DNA of 13,584 nucleotides, taken from positions 1-13,584 of the forward strand of contig DKVF01000088.1 in the NCBI GenBank assembly GCA_002491065.1. Direction: 5' to 3'. This stretch comes from Peptococcaceae bacterium UBA7185 (GTDB taxonomy: Bacteria; Bacillota; Peptococcia; Peptococcales; Peptococcaceae). This document shows positions 6,983 through 13,584 of the stretch, piece by piece (within the stretch, counting starts at the first letter, position 1; each line of letters opens with the position of its first letter). Made by a program: the position numbers and the translations under genes. The notes beneath the pieces were generated by a model. It did not search any database. It had not been told where the DNA came from and saw only the letters and a list, made by a program, of their open reading frames with translations.

Positions 6983-7642
6983 ATGAAAAAATATTTATCA
7001 ATTTTGAAGCAAACTCGTTTGTTCAGCGGAGTGGGAGAAGAGGACATATCTGCTATGCTTACTTGCCTGGATGCGAAGCTCCGCAGATATCAAAATGGAG
7101 AATATGTTCTCCATCAGGGAGAATCGGTTCACGATATTATGGTGCTGGTAGAAGGTGCATTGCACATTCAGAAGGATGATTACTGGGGCAACAGCAATAT
7201 CATTCGCAACATCGGTGTTGGTGAGATATTCGGTGAAGCGTATGTGGCACCGGACAGCGGCGCGGCTTTGAACAATGTCATCGCCGTAGAGGATAGTGCG
7301 GTCATCTTTTTTGAAGCACAGAAAATCATTACGACTTGTCCCTCTGCCTGCAGATTTCATACGGCGGTGGTGCAAAATTTGTTTTTTGCTCTTTCTGAAA
7401 AAAATAGAAGGCTTGTGCAAAAGCTGGGCCATATGTCCAAGCGTTCCACAAGAGAGAAGCTGATGTCCTATTTATCAGAAGAAGCAAGTCGGCAGAACAG
7501 CGCAACCTTTGTGATTCCGTTCAACCGGCAGCAGCTTGCGGATTTTTTGTCGGTAGATCGCAGCGCCATGTCCAACGAGCTGTGCAAAATGCGCGATGAT
7601 GGCTTGATAAGGTTTGCCAAAAGTGAATTTACGTTACTTTGA
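6983..7642 (+). CDS. Crp/Fnr-family regulator divergent from hcp (HcpR-like)
   Basis: A 219-residue transcription factor. The N-terminal beta-roll (about 15-115) carries the family signature GEIFGEAYV (80-88). It lacks the arginine-serine pair that binds cAMP phosphate in Crp, so cAMP is an unlikely effector. A long dimer helix follows, then a winged helix with a helix-turn-helix at about 181-204 (NRQQLADFLSVDRSAMSNEL). The recognition helix has Arg193, Ser194 and Asn198 where E. coli Crp has Arg, Glu and Arg, so a non-Crp operator is expected. There is no Fnr-type N-terminal cysteine cluster; the cysteines are at 28, 119, 123 and 201. The ATG at 6983 is chosen because AGGAG (6971-6975) precedes it by 7 nt; an in-frame ATG at 6968 has no such site and overlaps the end of the operator region. 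Position next to hcp suggests an NO or redox regulator of the HcpR type. The sensing cofactor is unknown. Confidence 0.88.
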   Translation: MKKYLSILKQTRLFSGVGEEDISAMLTCLDAKLRRYQNGEYVLHQGESVHDIMVLVEGALHIQKDDYWGNSNIIRNIGVGEIFGEAYVAPDSGAALNNVIAVEDSAVIFFEAQKIITTCPSACRFHTAVVQNLFFALSEKNRRLVQKLGHMSKRSTREKLMSYLSEEASRQNSATFVIPFNRQQLADFLSVDRSAMSNELCKMRDDGLIRFAKSEFTLL

Positions 7643-7652
7643 AAAAGCTTGT

Positions 7653-7671
7653 TCTCTGTGCAGTGCAGAGA
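7653..7671 (+). terminator. Weak hairpin after the regulator gene
   Basis: TCTCTG (7653-7658) pairs with CAGAGA (7666-7671) across a 7-nt loop, 10 nt after the regulator stop. Only an AT-rich stretch follows, not a U run, so termination here may be weak or absent. Confidence 0.3.
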
Positions 7672-7711
7672 TATTATTATATATGAATTACTGTGAAAGT
7701 AGTTTATTCTA

Positions 7712-7720
7712 TGGTACAAT
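7712..7720 (+). promoter_or_regulatory. Extended -10 promoter of the thioesterase-helicase pair
   Basis: TGG followed by TACAAT (7715-7720) matches the TGn extended -10 pattern. There is no good -35 (TGTGAA at 17-nt spacing). The start would be near 7727, giving a leader of about 40 nt. Confidence 0.5.
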
Positions 7721-7767
7721 AGAACAATAGCTGCAAGATACAGTTGATTTTCGGAGGAGGAAATTTT

Positions 7768-8253
7768 ATGACAATGTTTCGAGAGGTAGAAAACAAGGGT
7801 TTGCCTTGTCATTTGTTTGGTTACATTTTAGATGCAGAAGAAAACAGCGGATTTTTTGAAACGATGGATATTTATTTTTCGGCGTTGGGGGATGGAACTT
7901 CGGAGTTGGAAATTCCAGTGACACCGATGCATTATAATAGCGCAGGAATTGTGCATGGCGGAGTGTATGCGGGTTTGTTGGATTCTGCCATGGGAATGGC
8001 CATGCTGACAAAAAATAAGATTGGCGTGACCACTTCGCTGAACATACAGTATTTGAAGGGCGCCGGAAAAGGCGATGTCTTAAAGGTGGAAGCGACAGTG
8101 ACCCACAACGGTAGAAAGATGCTGTATTGTGAAGGCAAAGTGTGGAATCAGAAAGGTGCGCTGCTGGCAACAGGACAAGGCGCTTTTCTGGTGCAGAATG
8201 ACGATTTTGTACAAATGTATGCGGCAAAACTGCGTGAGCAGGGAGAATCGTAA
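7768..8253 (+). CDS. PaaI-like hotdog-fold thioesterase
   Basis: A 161-residue single-domain hotdog protein of the PaaI/YdiI type, expected to be cytoplasmic and to hydrolyse acyl-CoA or aroyl-CoA thioesters. The signature NSAGIVHGGVYAGLLDSAMG contains the conserved HGG at 63-65 and the likely catalytic Asp72 on the central helix. Downstream strands (TTSLNIQYLKGAGKGDVLKV, KMLYCEGKVWN, ATGQGAFLV) follow the family order, with the usual phenotype of thioesters bound at a dimer interface. The ATG at 7768 has a strong GGAGGAGG 7 nt upstream; a more upstream in-frame start would place that site inside the gene. The SNF2 helicase follows after 44 nt in the same direction, so the two are probably co-transcribed, although no functional link is obvious. 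The substrate cannot be told from sequence. Confidence 0.88.
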   Translation: MTMFREVENKGLPCHLFGYILDAEENSGFFETMDIYFSALGDGTSELEIPVTPMHYNSAGIVHGGVYAGLLDSAMGMAMLTKNKIGVTTSLNIQYLKGAGKGDVLKVEATVTHNGRKMLYCEGKVWNQKGALLATGQGAFLVQNDDFVQMYAAKLREQGES

Positions 8254-8297
8254 TCTTTTGAAAAGGGAGAGAGCCGCATTCAAAAGGAGGGGAAGCC

Positions 8298-11200
8298 ATG
8301 TACACCATTCCAATTGATGTGTTGAAACGAAATTGTAATAAAACGATGTATGAAAAGGGCATGCGCGGCTATAAGGGCGATTTTGTGGAGAATACCGTCA
8401 CGGCAACACTGGATGACGGTTTTTTGCAGATAGCAGGTAAGGTCTTTTTTGACAACCTGAAAAAGGAAAAGATGTTTGTACAGCTGGAGTACGATCAGGA
8501 GACAAGAGAAATTGTATATAGTGATTGCAGCTGTCAAACCTTTCAGGAACATTCAGGGCTGTGTGACCATTGTGTTGCCTTGGCGATGCAGTATAATCGT
8601 ATGGCTGCTGAAAAGTTGTTTCCCTTTATCCAGGAGCAAAGCGGGAGAGAAACCTCCCCTGCTTTGCAGAAGCTTATCTTTGCCAATTCTCAAAGGGTAC
8701 TGTCCCGTTACCAGGAGTTGAGCAGGCAAGTACTGCCCGCTCCAGTACAGCTGATGCCTTTACTGCATTACAGTTTATTGGATGGGCATTGGTCGGTTAG
8801 CTTTCGGATTGGAACATCGGTTCAATTTTATGTGCTGCGGGACGTCAGTCAGTTTGTGCAGGATATGGAGCAGGAAGCCTTTGTGAGTTATGGGAAAAAG
8901 CTGGAGTTTTTGCATATTCGTTCTGCTTTTGCGCCGGATTCGCTGCCACTAGTGGATTTTATCACAGAGTATATTGGAATGGAGCATTATTTCCGTCAAA
9001 AAATATCTAATTATTATTATAGTACAGGAAGTTCAAAACGGGAGATCCCTCTAACGAATGCTAATTTGTTCCGACTGCTGCAGCTCGTGCCTGAGCAAAA
9101 GATTGATGTGGATATGACTTCAGGAACACCACAGCCATATCAGATTAGGAAGCAGAATAGTGTGATGCTGCCTATTCAGCTTATGGATGAAGAAGATGGA
9201 TTGCAGCTGGTGTTGCCGCAGATGCAGCTGCTCTCCGACGGCAGTCAGCATTGTTTGGTACTGCCGCGGAAATTTATCTTCTGTTCAGCGGAATATGCTG
9301 CTTCTGTGAGAGAATTTTGTGATCTGGCCAATGTACGGCAGGAGGAAACTTATTATATCGCCGAGAGGGATGTGAAAGCTTTTTGCTACAAACTGTTGCC
9401 TGCCCTGGTAAAATGCAGCGGCATCAACGTAGGCAGATTGGAAGAATACCTGACAGAATCCTGTAAGTTCCGTGTGTATTTGGATGATGATGGTATGCAG
9501 ATTCTCTGTAAAACAGAGGCTTGTTATGGAGAACATAAATTTTTGCTGACGGATAAAGTGCCGGACAATATAATGAGAAATGCAGAGCAGGAGTATGAAA
9601 TGCGTTTTTTACTAGAAAAATATTTTCCTGCCTGGAACAGCTGCGGCGAATTGTATTTTTCTTGCAGAGACGAGGAACGTTTGTATCAACTGCTCACGGA
9701 GGGCGTGAATGAAATCAGCCAGGCAGCGGAGTTGTATCTCTCGGAACAGATGGAGCGTATTCAGGTACAGCAGCAGCCTAAGCTGCGTATTGGTGTGCGG
9801 ATAGACGGCGGTCTGCTGAACTTGAATATTGACGCGGAACGTTTGACGCAGTGGGAGATTCAGGAGCTATTGCGCAACTATCGACAGCGTCGTAAGTATT
9901 ACCGCATGGGCAACGGAAATTTTTTGCAGTTGGACAGTGGTTCTTTGGCGACTTTGGCAGAATTGGCCGAGGGCTTGAATTTGACAGAGGAGGATTTGCG
10001 GCAGGGCAGAGTGCGTGTGCCGGTGTATAAGGCTTACTATGTAGACCAAATTTTGCGGGAAAGCGACGAAACACTCACTGTGCAGCGGGAGTTGGATTTC
10101 CGAATCTTAATGCGGAACCTGAAAAATTATGAGGACAGCGATGATGAGGTGCCTGCGGGTTTGCAGACTACCTTGCGGCATTATCAGGAAGTAGGGTATC
10201 GGTGGCTGATGACCATGAGCTGTATGAGCTTTGGTGGAATACTAGCTGATGATATGGGATTAGGCAAGACCGTACAGATCATTGCGCTGTTATTGGCCAA
10301 TCGAGAAAAATTACGGGAGGTGCCGGCACTTATCGTCGCGCCGGCTTCCCTGGTATATAACTGGGAAAGTGAAATTCGGCGCTTTGCACCGACATTACAT
10401 GTTTGCAGCTTGTCTGTCAGTGTGGCTGAACGTCAAAAACTTATGGAAAAAAAGGATATCGACGTATTTTTGGTTTCTTATGAGTTGTTGAAACGGGATG
10501 CAGAGCAGTATCGTGAACGAAGCTTTTCTTTTTTTGTGATTGACGAAGCGCAGAATATTAAGAATCATCATACGAAAGTGAGCAAAGCAGTGAAATCAAT
10601 CGCAGCAAGTTGTCGCTTTGCTTTGACGGGTACGCCTATCGAGAATCAATTATCGGAGCTTTGGAGTATTTTTGATTTTATCATGCCGGGGCTTTTGGGA
10701 AAATATGAAGAATTTCGCGAGCGCTATGAGGTTCCTATTGTACAAAAAAGGGATGATGTGGCGCTGGAACAGTTGAAAAAAATTGTGCAGCCCTTCATGC
10801 TGCGGCGGCTAAAGCAGGATGTATTGAAGGAACTGCCAGAGAAGGTAGAGACCATTGTCTATTCAAAAATGGAGCCGGCGCAGCGTGAAATTTATATTGC
10901 CAATCTGCAAAATGTTCTGGATAATTTGAAAAGTAAAAAGAATGTGGGAAAACAGAATGAACGGCTGGAAGTTCTGGCCGAATTGATTAGACTGCGGCAG
11001 CTGTGCTGCGACCCGGCACTGTTGTATGAGGATTACCAGGGCGGATCGGCGAAGATGGAAACTTGTTTGGAATTAATTCGCAATGTAATACAGGGCGGCA
11101 GCAAGGTGTTGGTGTTCTCACAGTTTACTGCTTTTCTGAATCGCATCAAGGAGCAGCTGAATCAGATGGAGATTGAGAACTATCTTTTGGTCGGCACAAC

Positions 11201-11567
11201 TCCCCAAAATAAGCGAAGTGAATTGGTGCAGCGCTTTAATGAGACGGACGAAGCAAAGGTCTTTTTGATTTCTTTGAAGGCTGGCGGCACGGGATTAAAT
11301 TTGACAGCTGCCAATGTGGTGATCCATGTGGATCCTTGGTGGAATGCTGCGGCGCAGAATCAGGCCACAGACCGCGCCTACCGTATGGGCCAGAAAAAAG
11401 CGGTAACGGTTTTTAAGCTGATCACCAAAGATACATTGGAAGAAAAGATTTATGAGCTGCAAATGCAGAAGGCGGCGTTGAGTACCTCTATCATGGGCGT
11501 TGACGGAATGATGCCCCCTAATTTGAGCCGCGAAGAATTATTGGAAATCCTGCAGATTTCGGAATGA
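8298..11567 (+). CDS. SWIM-domain SNF2-family ATPase (bacterial Rad54/RapA-like helicase)
   Basis: A 1089-residue double-stranded-DNA translocase of the Swi2/Snf2 group. A SWIM zinc finger near the N-terminus has the CxC-x9-CxH pattern (Cys77, Cys79, Cys89, His91). Residues about 130-600 form the large bacterial SNF2-associated region. The ATPase core starts near 620: Walker A DDMGLGKT (Lys657), motif Ia LIVAPASLVYNW, Walker B-type DEAQ (749-752) and the SNF2-typical ALTGTPIENQLSELWSIFDF. PFMLRRLKQDVLKELPEK precedes the second RecA lobe, which holds KVLVFSQF, AGGTGLNLTAAN, DPWWN and the motif VI segment QATDRAYRMGQ (1022-1032). All motifs are intact, so it should be active. The ATG follows AGGAGG at about 8 nt. 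Such proteins are widespread in Bacillota, with roles in transcription recycling or DNA repair suspected. No methylase or nuclease lies nearby, so a defence role is not supported. Confidence 0.95.
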   Translation: MYTIPIDVLKRNCNKTMYEKGMRGYKGDFVENTVTATLDDGFLQIAGKVFFDNLKKEKMFVQLEYDQETREIVYSDCSCQTFQEHSGLCDHCVALAMQYNRMAAEKLFPFIQEQSGRETSPALQKLIFANSQRVLSRYQELSRQVLPAPVQLMPLLHYSLLDGHWSVSFRIGTSVQFYVLRDVSQFVQDMEQEAFVSYGKKLEFLHIRSAFAPDSLPLVDFITEYIGMEHYFRQKISNYYYSTGSSKREIPLTNANLFRLLQLVPEQKIDVDMTSGTPQPYQIRKQNSVMLPIQLMDEEDGLQLVLPQMQLLSDGSQHCLVLPRKFIFCSAEYAASVREFCDLANVRQEETYYIAERDVKAFCYKLLPALVKCSGINVGRLEEYLTESCKFRVYLDDDGMQILCKTEACYGEHKFLLTDKVPDNIMRNAEQEYEMRFLLEKYFPAWNSCGELYFSCRDEERLYQLLTEGVNEISQAAELYLSEQMERIQVQQQPKLRIGVRIDGGLLNLNIDAERLTQWEIQELLRNYRQRRKYYRMGNGNFLQLDSGSLATLAELAEGLNLTEEDLRQGRVRVPVYKAYYVDQILRESDETLTVQRELDFRILMRNLKNYEDSDDEVPAGLQTTLRHYQEVGYRWLMTMSCMSFGGILADDMGLGKTVQIIALLLANREKLREVPALIVAPASLVYNWESEIRRFAPTLHVCSLSVSVAERQKLMEKKDIDVFLVSYELLKRDAEQYRERSFSFFVIDEAQNIKNHHTKVSKAVKSIAASCRFALTGTPIENQLSELWSIFDFIMPGLLGKYEEFRERYEVPIVQKRDDVALEQLKKIVQPFMLRRLKQDVLKELPEKVETIVYSKMEPAQREIYIANLQNVLDNLKSKKNVGKQNERLEVLAELIRLRQLCCDPALLYEDYQGGSAKMETCLELIRNVIQGGSKVLVFSQFTAFLNRIKEQLNQMEIENYLLVGTTPQNKRSELVQRFNETDEAKVFLISLKAGGTGLNLTAANVVIHVDPWWNAAAQNQATDRAYRMGQKKAVTVFKLITKDTLEEKIYELQMQKAALSTSIMGVDGMMPPNLSREELLEILQISE

Positions 11568-11580
11568 TTGCACTTGCTTA

Positions 11581-12324
11581 TCATGGTTCGTTGTGGCTAA
11601 AAAGAAAATTGAATGCGTAAATGATGATAATGCCGTTATTTAGCAGTGAAATCAGGCATTCAAAAAAGACCAGGAGATAAAACCAGTGGCCATAAGGATA
11701 GTATGCGCCGAAGCCCAGAGAAAAGTAACAGGAAAAACTGAAATAGAAGGCAGTGGGAAAATCAAGAAGCACCGGCTGGAAATTGAGAAAGGCGCTGCGC
11801 AAACCCTGAGTATAGCCGGATAAACTGTCCAGCCAGAGAAAATACAGTGTGAAAAAGAAGATGACGGCCAGCATCATCACAATGGAAAATAAAATGGTAA
11901 ACATGAGCTTGACATTCTCGTTGATTTGCTGTACAGGAAGCGCCAACAGCGCCAGCCACATCAGCTTATACCACTGGGGAAGCAGCAAGAGGGCGGTGAT
12001 GGTGCTGAAACAACAAAAAGCATCATGCCAGCTGCGTAGTGCAGCAACAGAAATGAAATGCAGATCCAGCCATAAAAGCAAACAGCCAAAGGCAAAAGGC
12101 AGCAGAAACAGAAAGAGCTTGCAGCACCAACCTCTGTGCCATGCAGGATGGCGGAAGCAATAATACCAAAAACAGAGCAGCGCTGCCGTTTGCAGCAGTA
12201 AGAGAACAAGTATGCGCATAACGGGATTGAATTCCTCCTTGGGAGATTTCTTTTCATATATATGCGGCGGAGGCGCAGGAAAGACGCGGCTTTTGAAAGC
12301 CTTTTCTTGCTGGAGATTTGCCAT
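11581..12324 (-). CDS. Multi-pass membrane protein with a potassium-channel-like pore, altered filter
   Basis: A 247-residue integral membrane protein with hydrophobic segments at about 36-57, 67-90, 103-131, 139-165 and 213-241. The C-terminal part resembles the two-TM ion channel module (Ion_trans_2). A segment at 190-211 reads FYFSFSCYFSLGFGAYYPYG and is followed by a long final TM helix. The central SLGFGA (202-207) corresponds to the TVGYGD or TLGFGD selectivity filter, with Ser for Thr and Ala for Asp. Function as a potassium channel or a related pore is inference. No regulatory domain is attached. The gene is convergent with the helicase, 13 nt apart. The start is uncertain: the ATG at 12324 has no clear ribosome binding site, whereas an AAGGAGG lies 14 nt before Met36, which would start the protein right at the first TM helix. 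Confidence 0.65.
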   Translation of the reverse strand: MANLQQEKAFKSRVFPAPPPHIYEKKSPKEEFNPVMRILVLLLLQTAALLCFWYYCFRHPAWHRGWCCKLFLFLLPFAFGCLLLWLDLHFISVAALRSWHDAFCCFSTITALLLLPQWYKLMWLALLALPVQQINENVKLMFTILFSIVMMLAVIFFFTLYFLWLDSLSGYTQGLRSAFLNFQPVLLDFPTAFYFSFSCYFSLGFGAYYPYGHWFYLLVFFECLISLLNNGIIIIYAFNFLFSHNEP

Positions 12325-12330
12325 GGATAG

Positions 12331-12352
12331 AAAGACAAGGAGTTTTGTCTTT
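12331..12352. repeat. Perfect inverted repeat between the divergent channel-like and LUD genes
   Basis: AAAGACAA (12331-12338) and TTGTCTTT (12345-12352) form an 8-bp perfect dyad with a 6-nt centre. On the minus-strand RNA it is a hairpin ending 6 nt before the ATG of the membrane protein. On the plus strand it touches the -35 position of the LUD promoter. It could be an operator or a leader hairpin. Confidence 0.4.
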
Positions 12353-12369
12353 TCCTCAAAGGGGCAGCG

Positions 12370-12378
12370 TGTTATAAT
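12370..12378 (+). promoter_or_regulatory. Extended -10 promoter of the LUD gene
   Basis: TGT followed by a perfect TATAAT (12373-12378) gives an extended -10; the -35 (TTTTCC) is poor. The start would be near 12385, about 33 nt before the LUD start codon. The box is half of a perfect palindrome TTATAAT-GAGT-ATTATAA (12372-12389), whose other half gives TATAAT on the minus strand (12388-12383) and could serve the membrane-protein gene. Confidence 0.55.
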
Positions 12379-12417
12379 GAGTATTATAAAAAATAACTAT
12401 ATTTTAGGAGGTTGCGT

Positions 12418-13059
12418 ATGGTGAAAGATGTGAGAGTGGTACGAAATCAGAAGGCTGGAGAAAAAGTACGGGAAAATTTAGAAAAAAGAGGATTTGCAGC
12501 CTATTATTGTGCTACAGCGGAGGAGGCGCTGCAGCAGGCATTGGCCTTGATTCCTGAAGGCAGCACGGTGAGCTGGGGCGGATGTACATCGGCAGAGGAG
12601 ATTGGCTTGTTGGATGCGGTAAAGCAGGGCAAGTATCATGTGCTGGATCGGGATCAGGCAAGCACTCCGGAAGAGCGGGTAGCGATCATGAAACAGGCGC
12701 TGACCTGTGATGTGTATTTGACAGGCACCAATGCCATCACGGAGGATGGTGAACTGGTGAATGTAGACGGCAATGGCAACCGTGTTGCGGCGATGATTTA
12801 TGGGCCGGACAATGTGATTGTAATTGCGGGCATGAATAAACTGACCCGCACAGTGATGGATGCAGCCAATCGAGCCAGAACAGAGGCGGCGCCGGTGAAT
12901 GCACAGCGTTTTGAAATTAAGACGCCCTGTAAGGTAGACGGAATCTGTCACGACTGCAATTCTCCTGACTGTATTTGCAACCAGATTGTGCGCACGCGCC
13001 GTTGTAAACCGGCAGGGCGGATCAAAGTCATTTTGGTAGGGGAAACGCTGGGATTTTAA
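12418..13059 (+). CDS. LUD-domain protein (LutC/YkgG-like) with cysteine-rich C-terminus
   Basis: A 213-residue LUD-domain protein (formerly DUF162). The family includes LutC of the lactate-oxidation system, but stand-alone clostridial members like this have no confirmed reaction. Core signatures are STVSWGGCTSAEEIGLLDAV (49-68) and TGTNAITEDGELVNVDGNGNRVAAMIYGP (102-130), the latter typical of the nucleotide- or sugar-phosphate-like fold of the family. The C-terminal region has six cysteines at 171, 177, 180, 185, 187 and 196. Related proteins usually show CxDCxSPDRIC; here Cys185 replaces the arginine, giving CNSPDCIC. A metal or Fe-S site is possible. The ATG at 12418 has AGGAGG 6 nt upstream. 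No lutA or lutB is nearby. The TfoX-like gene follows after 49 nt. Confidence 0.88.
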   Translation: MVKDVRVVRNQKAGEKVRENLEKRGFAAYYCATAEEALQQALALIPEGSTVSWGGCTSAEEIGLLDAVKQGKYHVLDRDQASTPEERVAIMKQALTCDVYLTGTNAITEDGELVNVDGNGNRVAAMIYGPDNVIVIAGMNKLTRTVMDAANRARTEAAPVNAQRFEIKTPCKVDGICHDCNSPDCICNQIVRTRRCKPAGRIKVILVGETLGF

Positions 13060-13108
13060 ACAAACCTATTTGGGTTTCCTGTAGATAAAGTGGGAAGTGA
13101 GAGGGAAT

Positions 13109-13426
13109 ATGGCATCAAGCAAAGAATATTTACAATTTATTTTAGAGCAGCTGTCTGAGTTGGAGGATGTTACCTATCGTGCCATGATGGGAGAATATAT
13201 TCTCTACTACCGTGGAAAAGTGATCGGCGGTATTTATGATAACCGATTGCTTGTAAAGCCAACAAGGGCAGCAATTGCCTATATGCCGACAGCTTCCTGT
13301 GAAGTGCCCTATAAAGGGGCAAAAGAGATGTTGCTGGTGGATGATAAAGAATATTTAACCGGTTTGTTTCGTGTGTTGTATGCAGACTTGCCGCTGCCCA
13401 AACCGAAACGAAGCAATAAAAAATGA
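13109..13426 (+). CDS. TfoX N-terminal-domain protein
   Basis: A 105-residue protein consisting of only the TfoX/Sxy N-terminal domain. Recognisable parts are VTYRAMMGEYILYYRGKVIG followed by GIYDNRLLVKPT and, near the end, YLTGLFRVLYADLPLPKPK. In gamma-proteobacteria TfoX promotes competence with Crp. Short stand-alone versions in Bacillota have no known role, so competence should not be assumed. The tail is lysine/arginine rich (PKPKRSNKK). The ATG at 13109 with GAGAGG 4 nt upstream is preferred; a GTG at 13097 would add four residues. It probably shares a transcript with the LUD gene, which ends 49 nt upstream. Confidence 0.88.
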   Translation: MASSKEYLQFILEQLSELEDVTYRAMMGEYILYYRGKVIGGIYDNRLLVKPTRAAIAYMPTASCEVPYKGAKEMLLVDDKEYLTGLFRVLYADLPLPKPKRSNKK

Positions 13427-13483
13427 TTCTCCAGTGAGAAATACAGAAGAACTGAATGTCCCTGAAAAAATTTGCAGCAATGG

Positions 13484-13533
13484 AAAAGCCATCTGTTTAC
13501 AGTTGAGAAACACTGTAGGCAGATGGCTTTTTG
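13484..13533 (+). terminator. Strong Rho-independent terminator after the LUD-TfoX pair
   Basis: A 19-bp stem (13484-13502 with 13513-13531) starts AAAAGCCATCTG and ends CAGATGGCTTTT, with two G-U pairs and a 10-nt loop, followed by T residues. It lies about 57 nt after the TfoX-like stop. It would also work on the opposite strand. I see nothing else in the remaining 51 nt. Confidence 0.85.
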
Positions 13534-13584
13534 TTATATAGAATCCAAAAGAATTTTAGGCGAGTCTGTGAAAAAAAGTCTGTA

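Noticed and set aside
7766..8362. 198-codon minus-strand open frame opposite the thioesterase
   Set aside because: The thioesterase frame has a strong ribosome binding site and family motifs; the opposite frame has neither and crosses into the helicase start.
8298..11567. SNF2 helicase as part of a defence system such as DISARM
   Set aside because: There is no methylase, phospholipase or nuclease partner in the neighbourhood, and SWIM-SNF2 proteins of this type are common chromosomal genes.
12478..12951. 157-codon minus-strand open frame opposite the LUD gene
   Set aside because: A shadow of the LUD coding sequence, without a ribosome binding site or a recognisable domain.
13060..13108. AAACC/GGTTT hairpin between the LUD and TfoX-like genes as a terminator
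   Set aside because: The stem is only 5 bp and there is no U run; the two genes probably share a transcript.

Overview
This window looks like a chromosomal segment of an anaerobic member of the Bacillota (Clostridia or Negativicutes; I cannot place it more finely). The evidence is strong AGGAGG-type ribosome binding sites before most genes, a class I hybrid cluster protein, an M29 aminopeptidase, a cysteine-tailed LUD protein and a SWIM-containing SNF2 helicase. There are no rRNA or tRNA genes, CRISPR arrays or phage genes. The only mobile DNA is an IS110-family transposase remnant.

Left block (1-4724), all minus strand: a membrane GGDEF protein cut by the window edge, with its own near-consensus promoter, lies below a strong bidirectional terminator. 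Above that is a two-gene operon of an M29 aminopeptidase followed 12 nt later by an alpha/beta-hydrolase lipoprotein whose nucleophile position is cysteine instead of serine. The operon leader carries a small perfect hairpin and lies within a larger imperfect inverted repeat.

Middle block (4725-7642): a 183-residue remnant of an IS110 transposase ends in a 17-bp perfect palindrome just after the stop of hcp. hcp (minus) and a Crp/Fnr-family regulator (plus) are divergent. Their intergenic region has overlapping symmetric -10 boxes and a single palindrome, GTTGTA-TT-TACAAC. This palindrome sits near -41.5 of the predicted hcp promoter and in the early leader of the regulator, so I infer that the regulator activates hcp and represses itself.

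Right block (7643-13584): a PaaI-like hotdog thioesterase and a 1089-residue SWIM/SNF2 helicase form a plus-strand pair. A convergent minus-strand gene encodes a multi-pass membrane protein with a degenerate potassium-channel-like pore. It is divergent from a plus-strand pair of a LUD-domain protein and a TfoX N-terminal-domain protein, which end in a strong terminator. The most unusual items are the Cys-for-Ser hydrolase, the pore with an altered selectivity filter, the palindrome made from transposase coding sequence, and the divergent hcp control region. I found no complete novel system.
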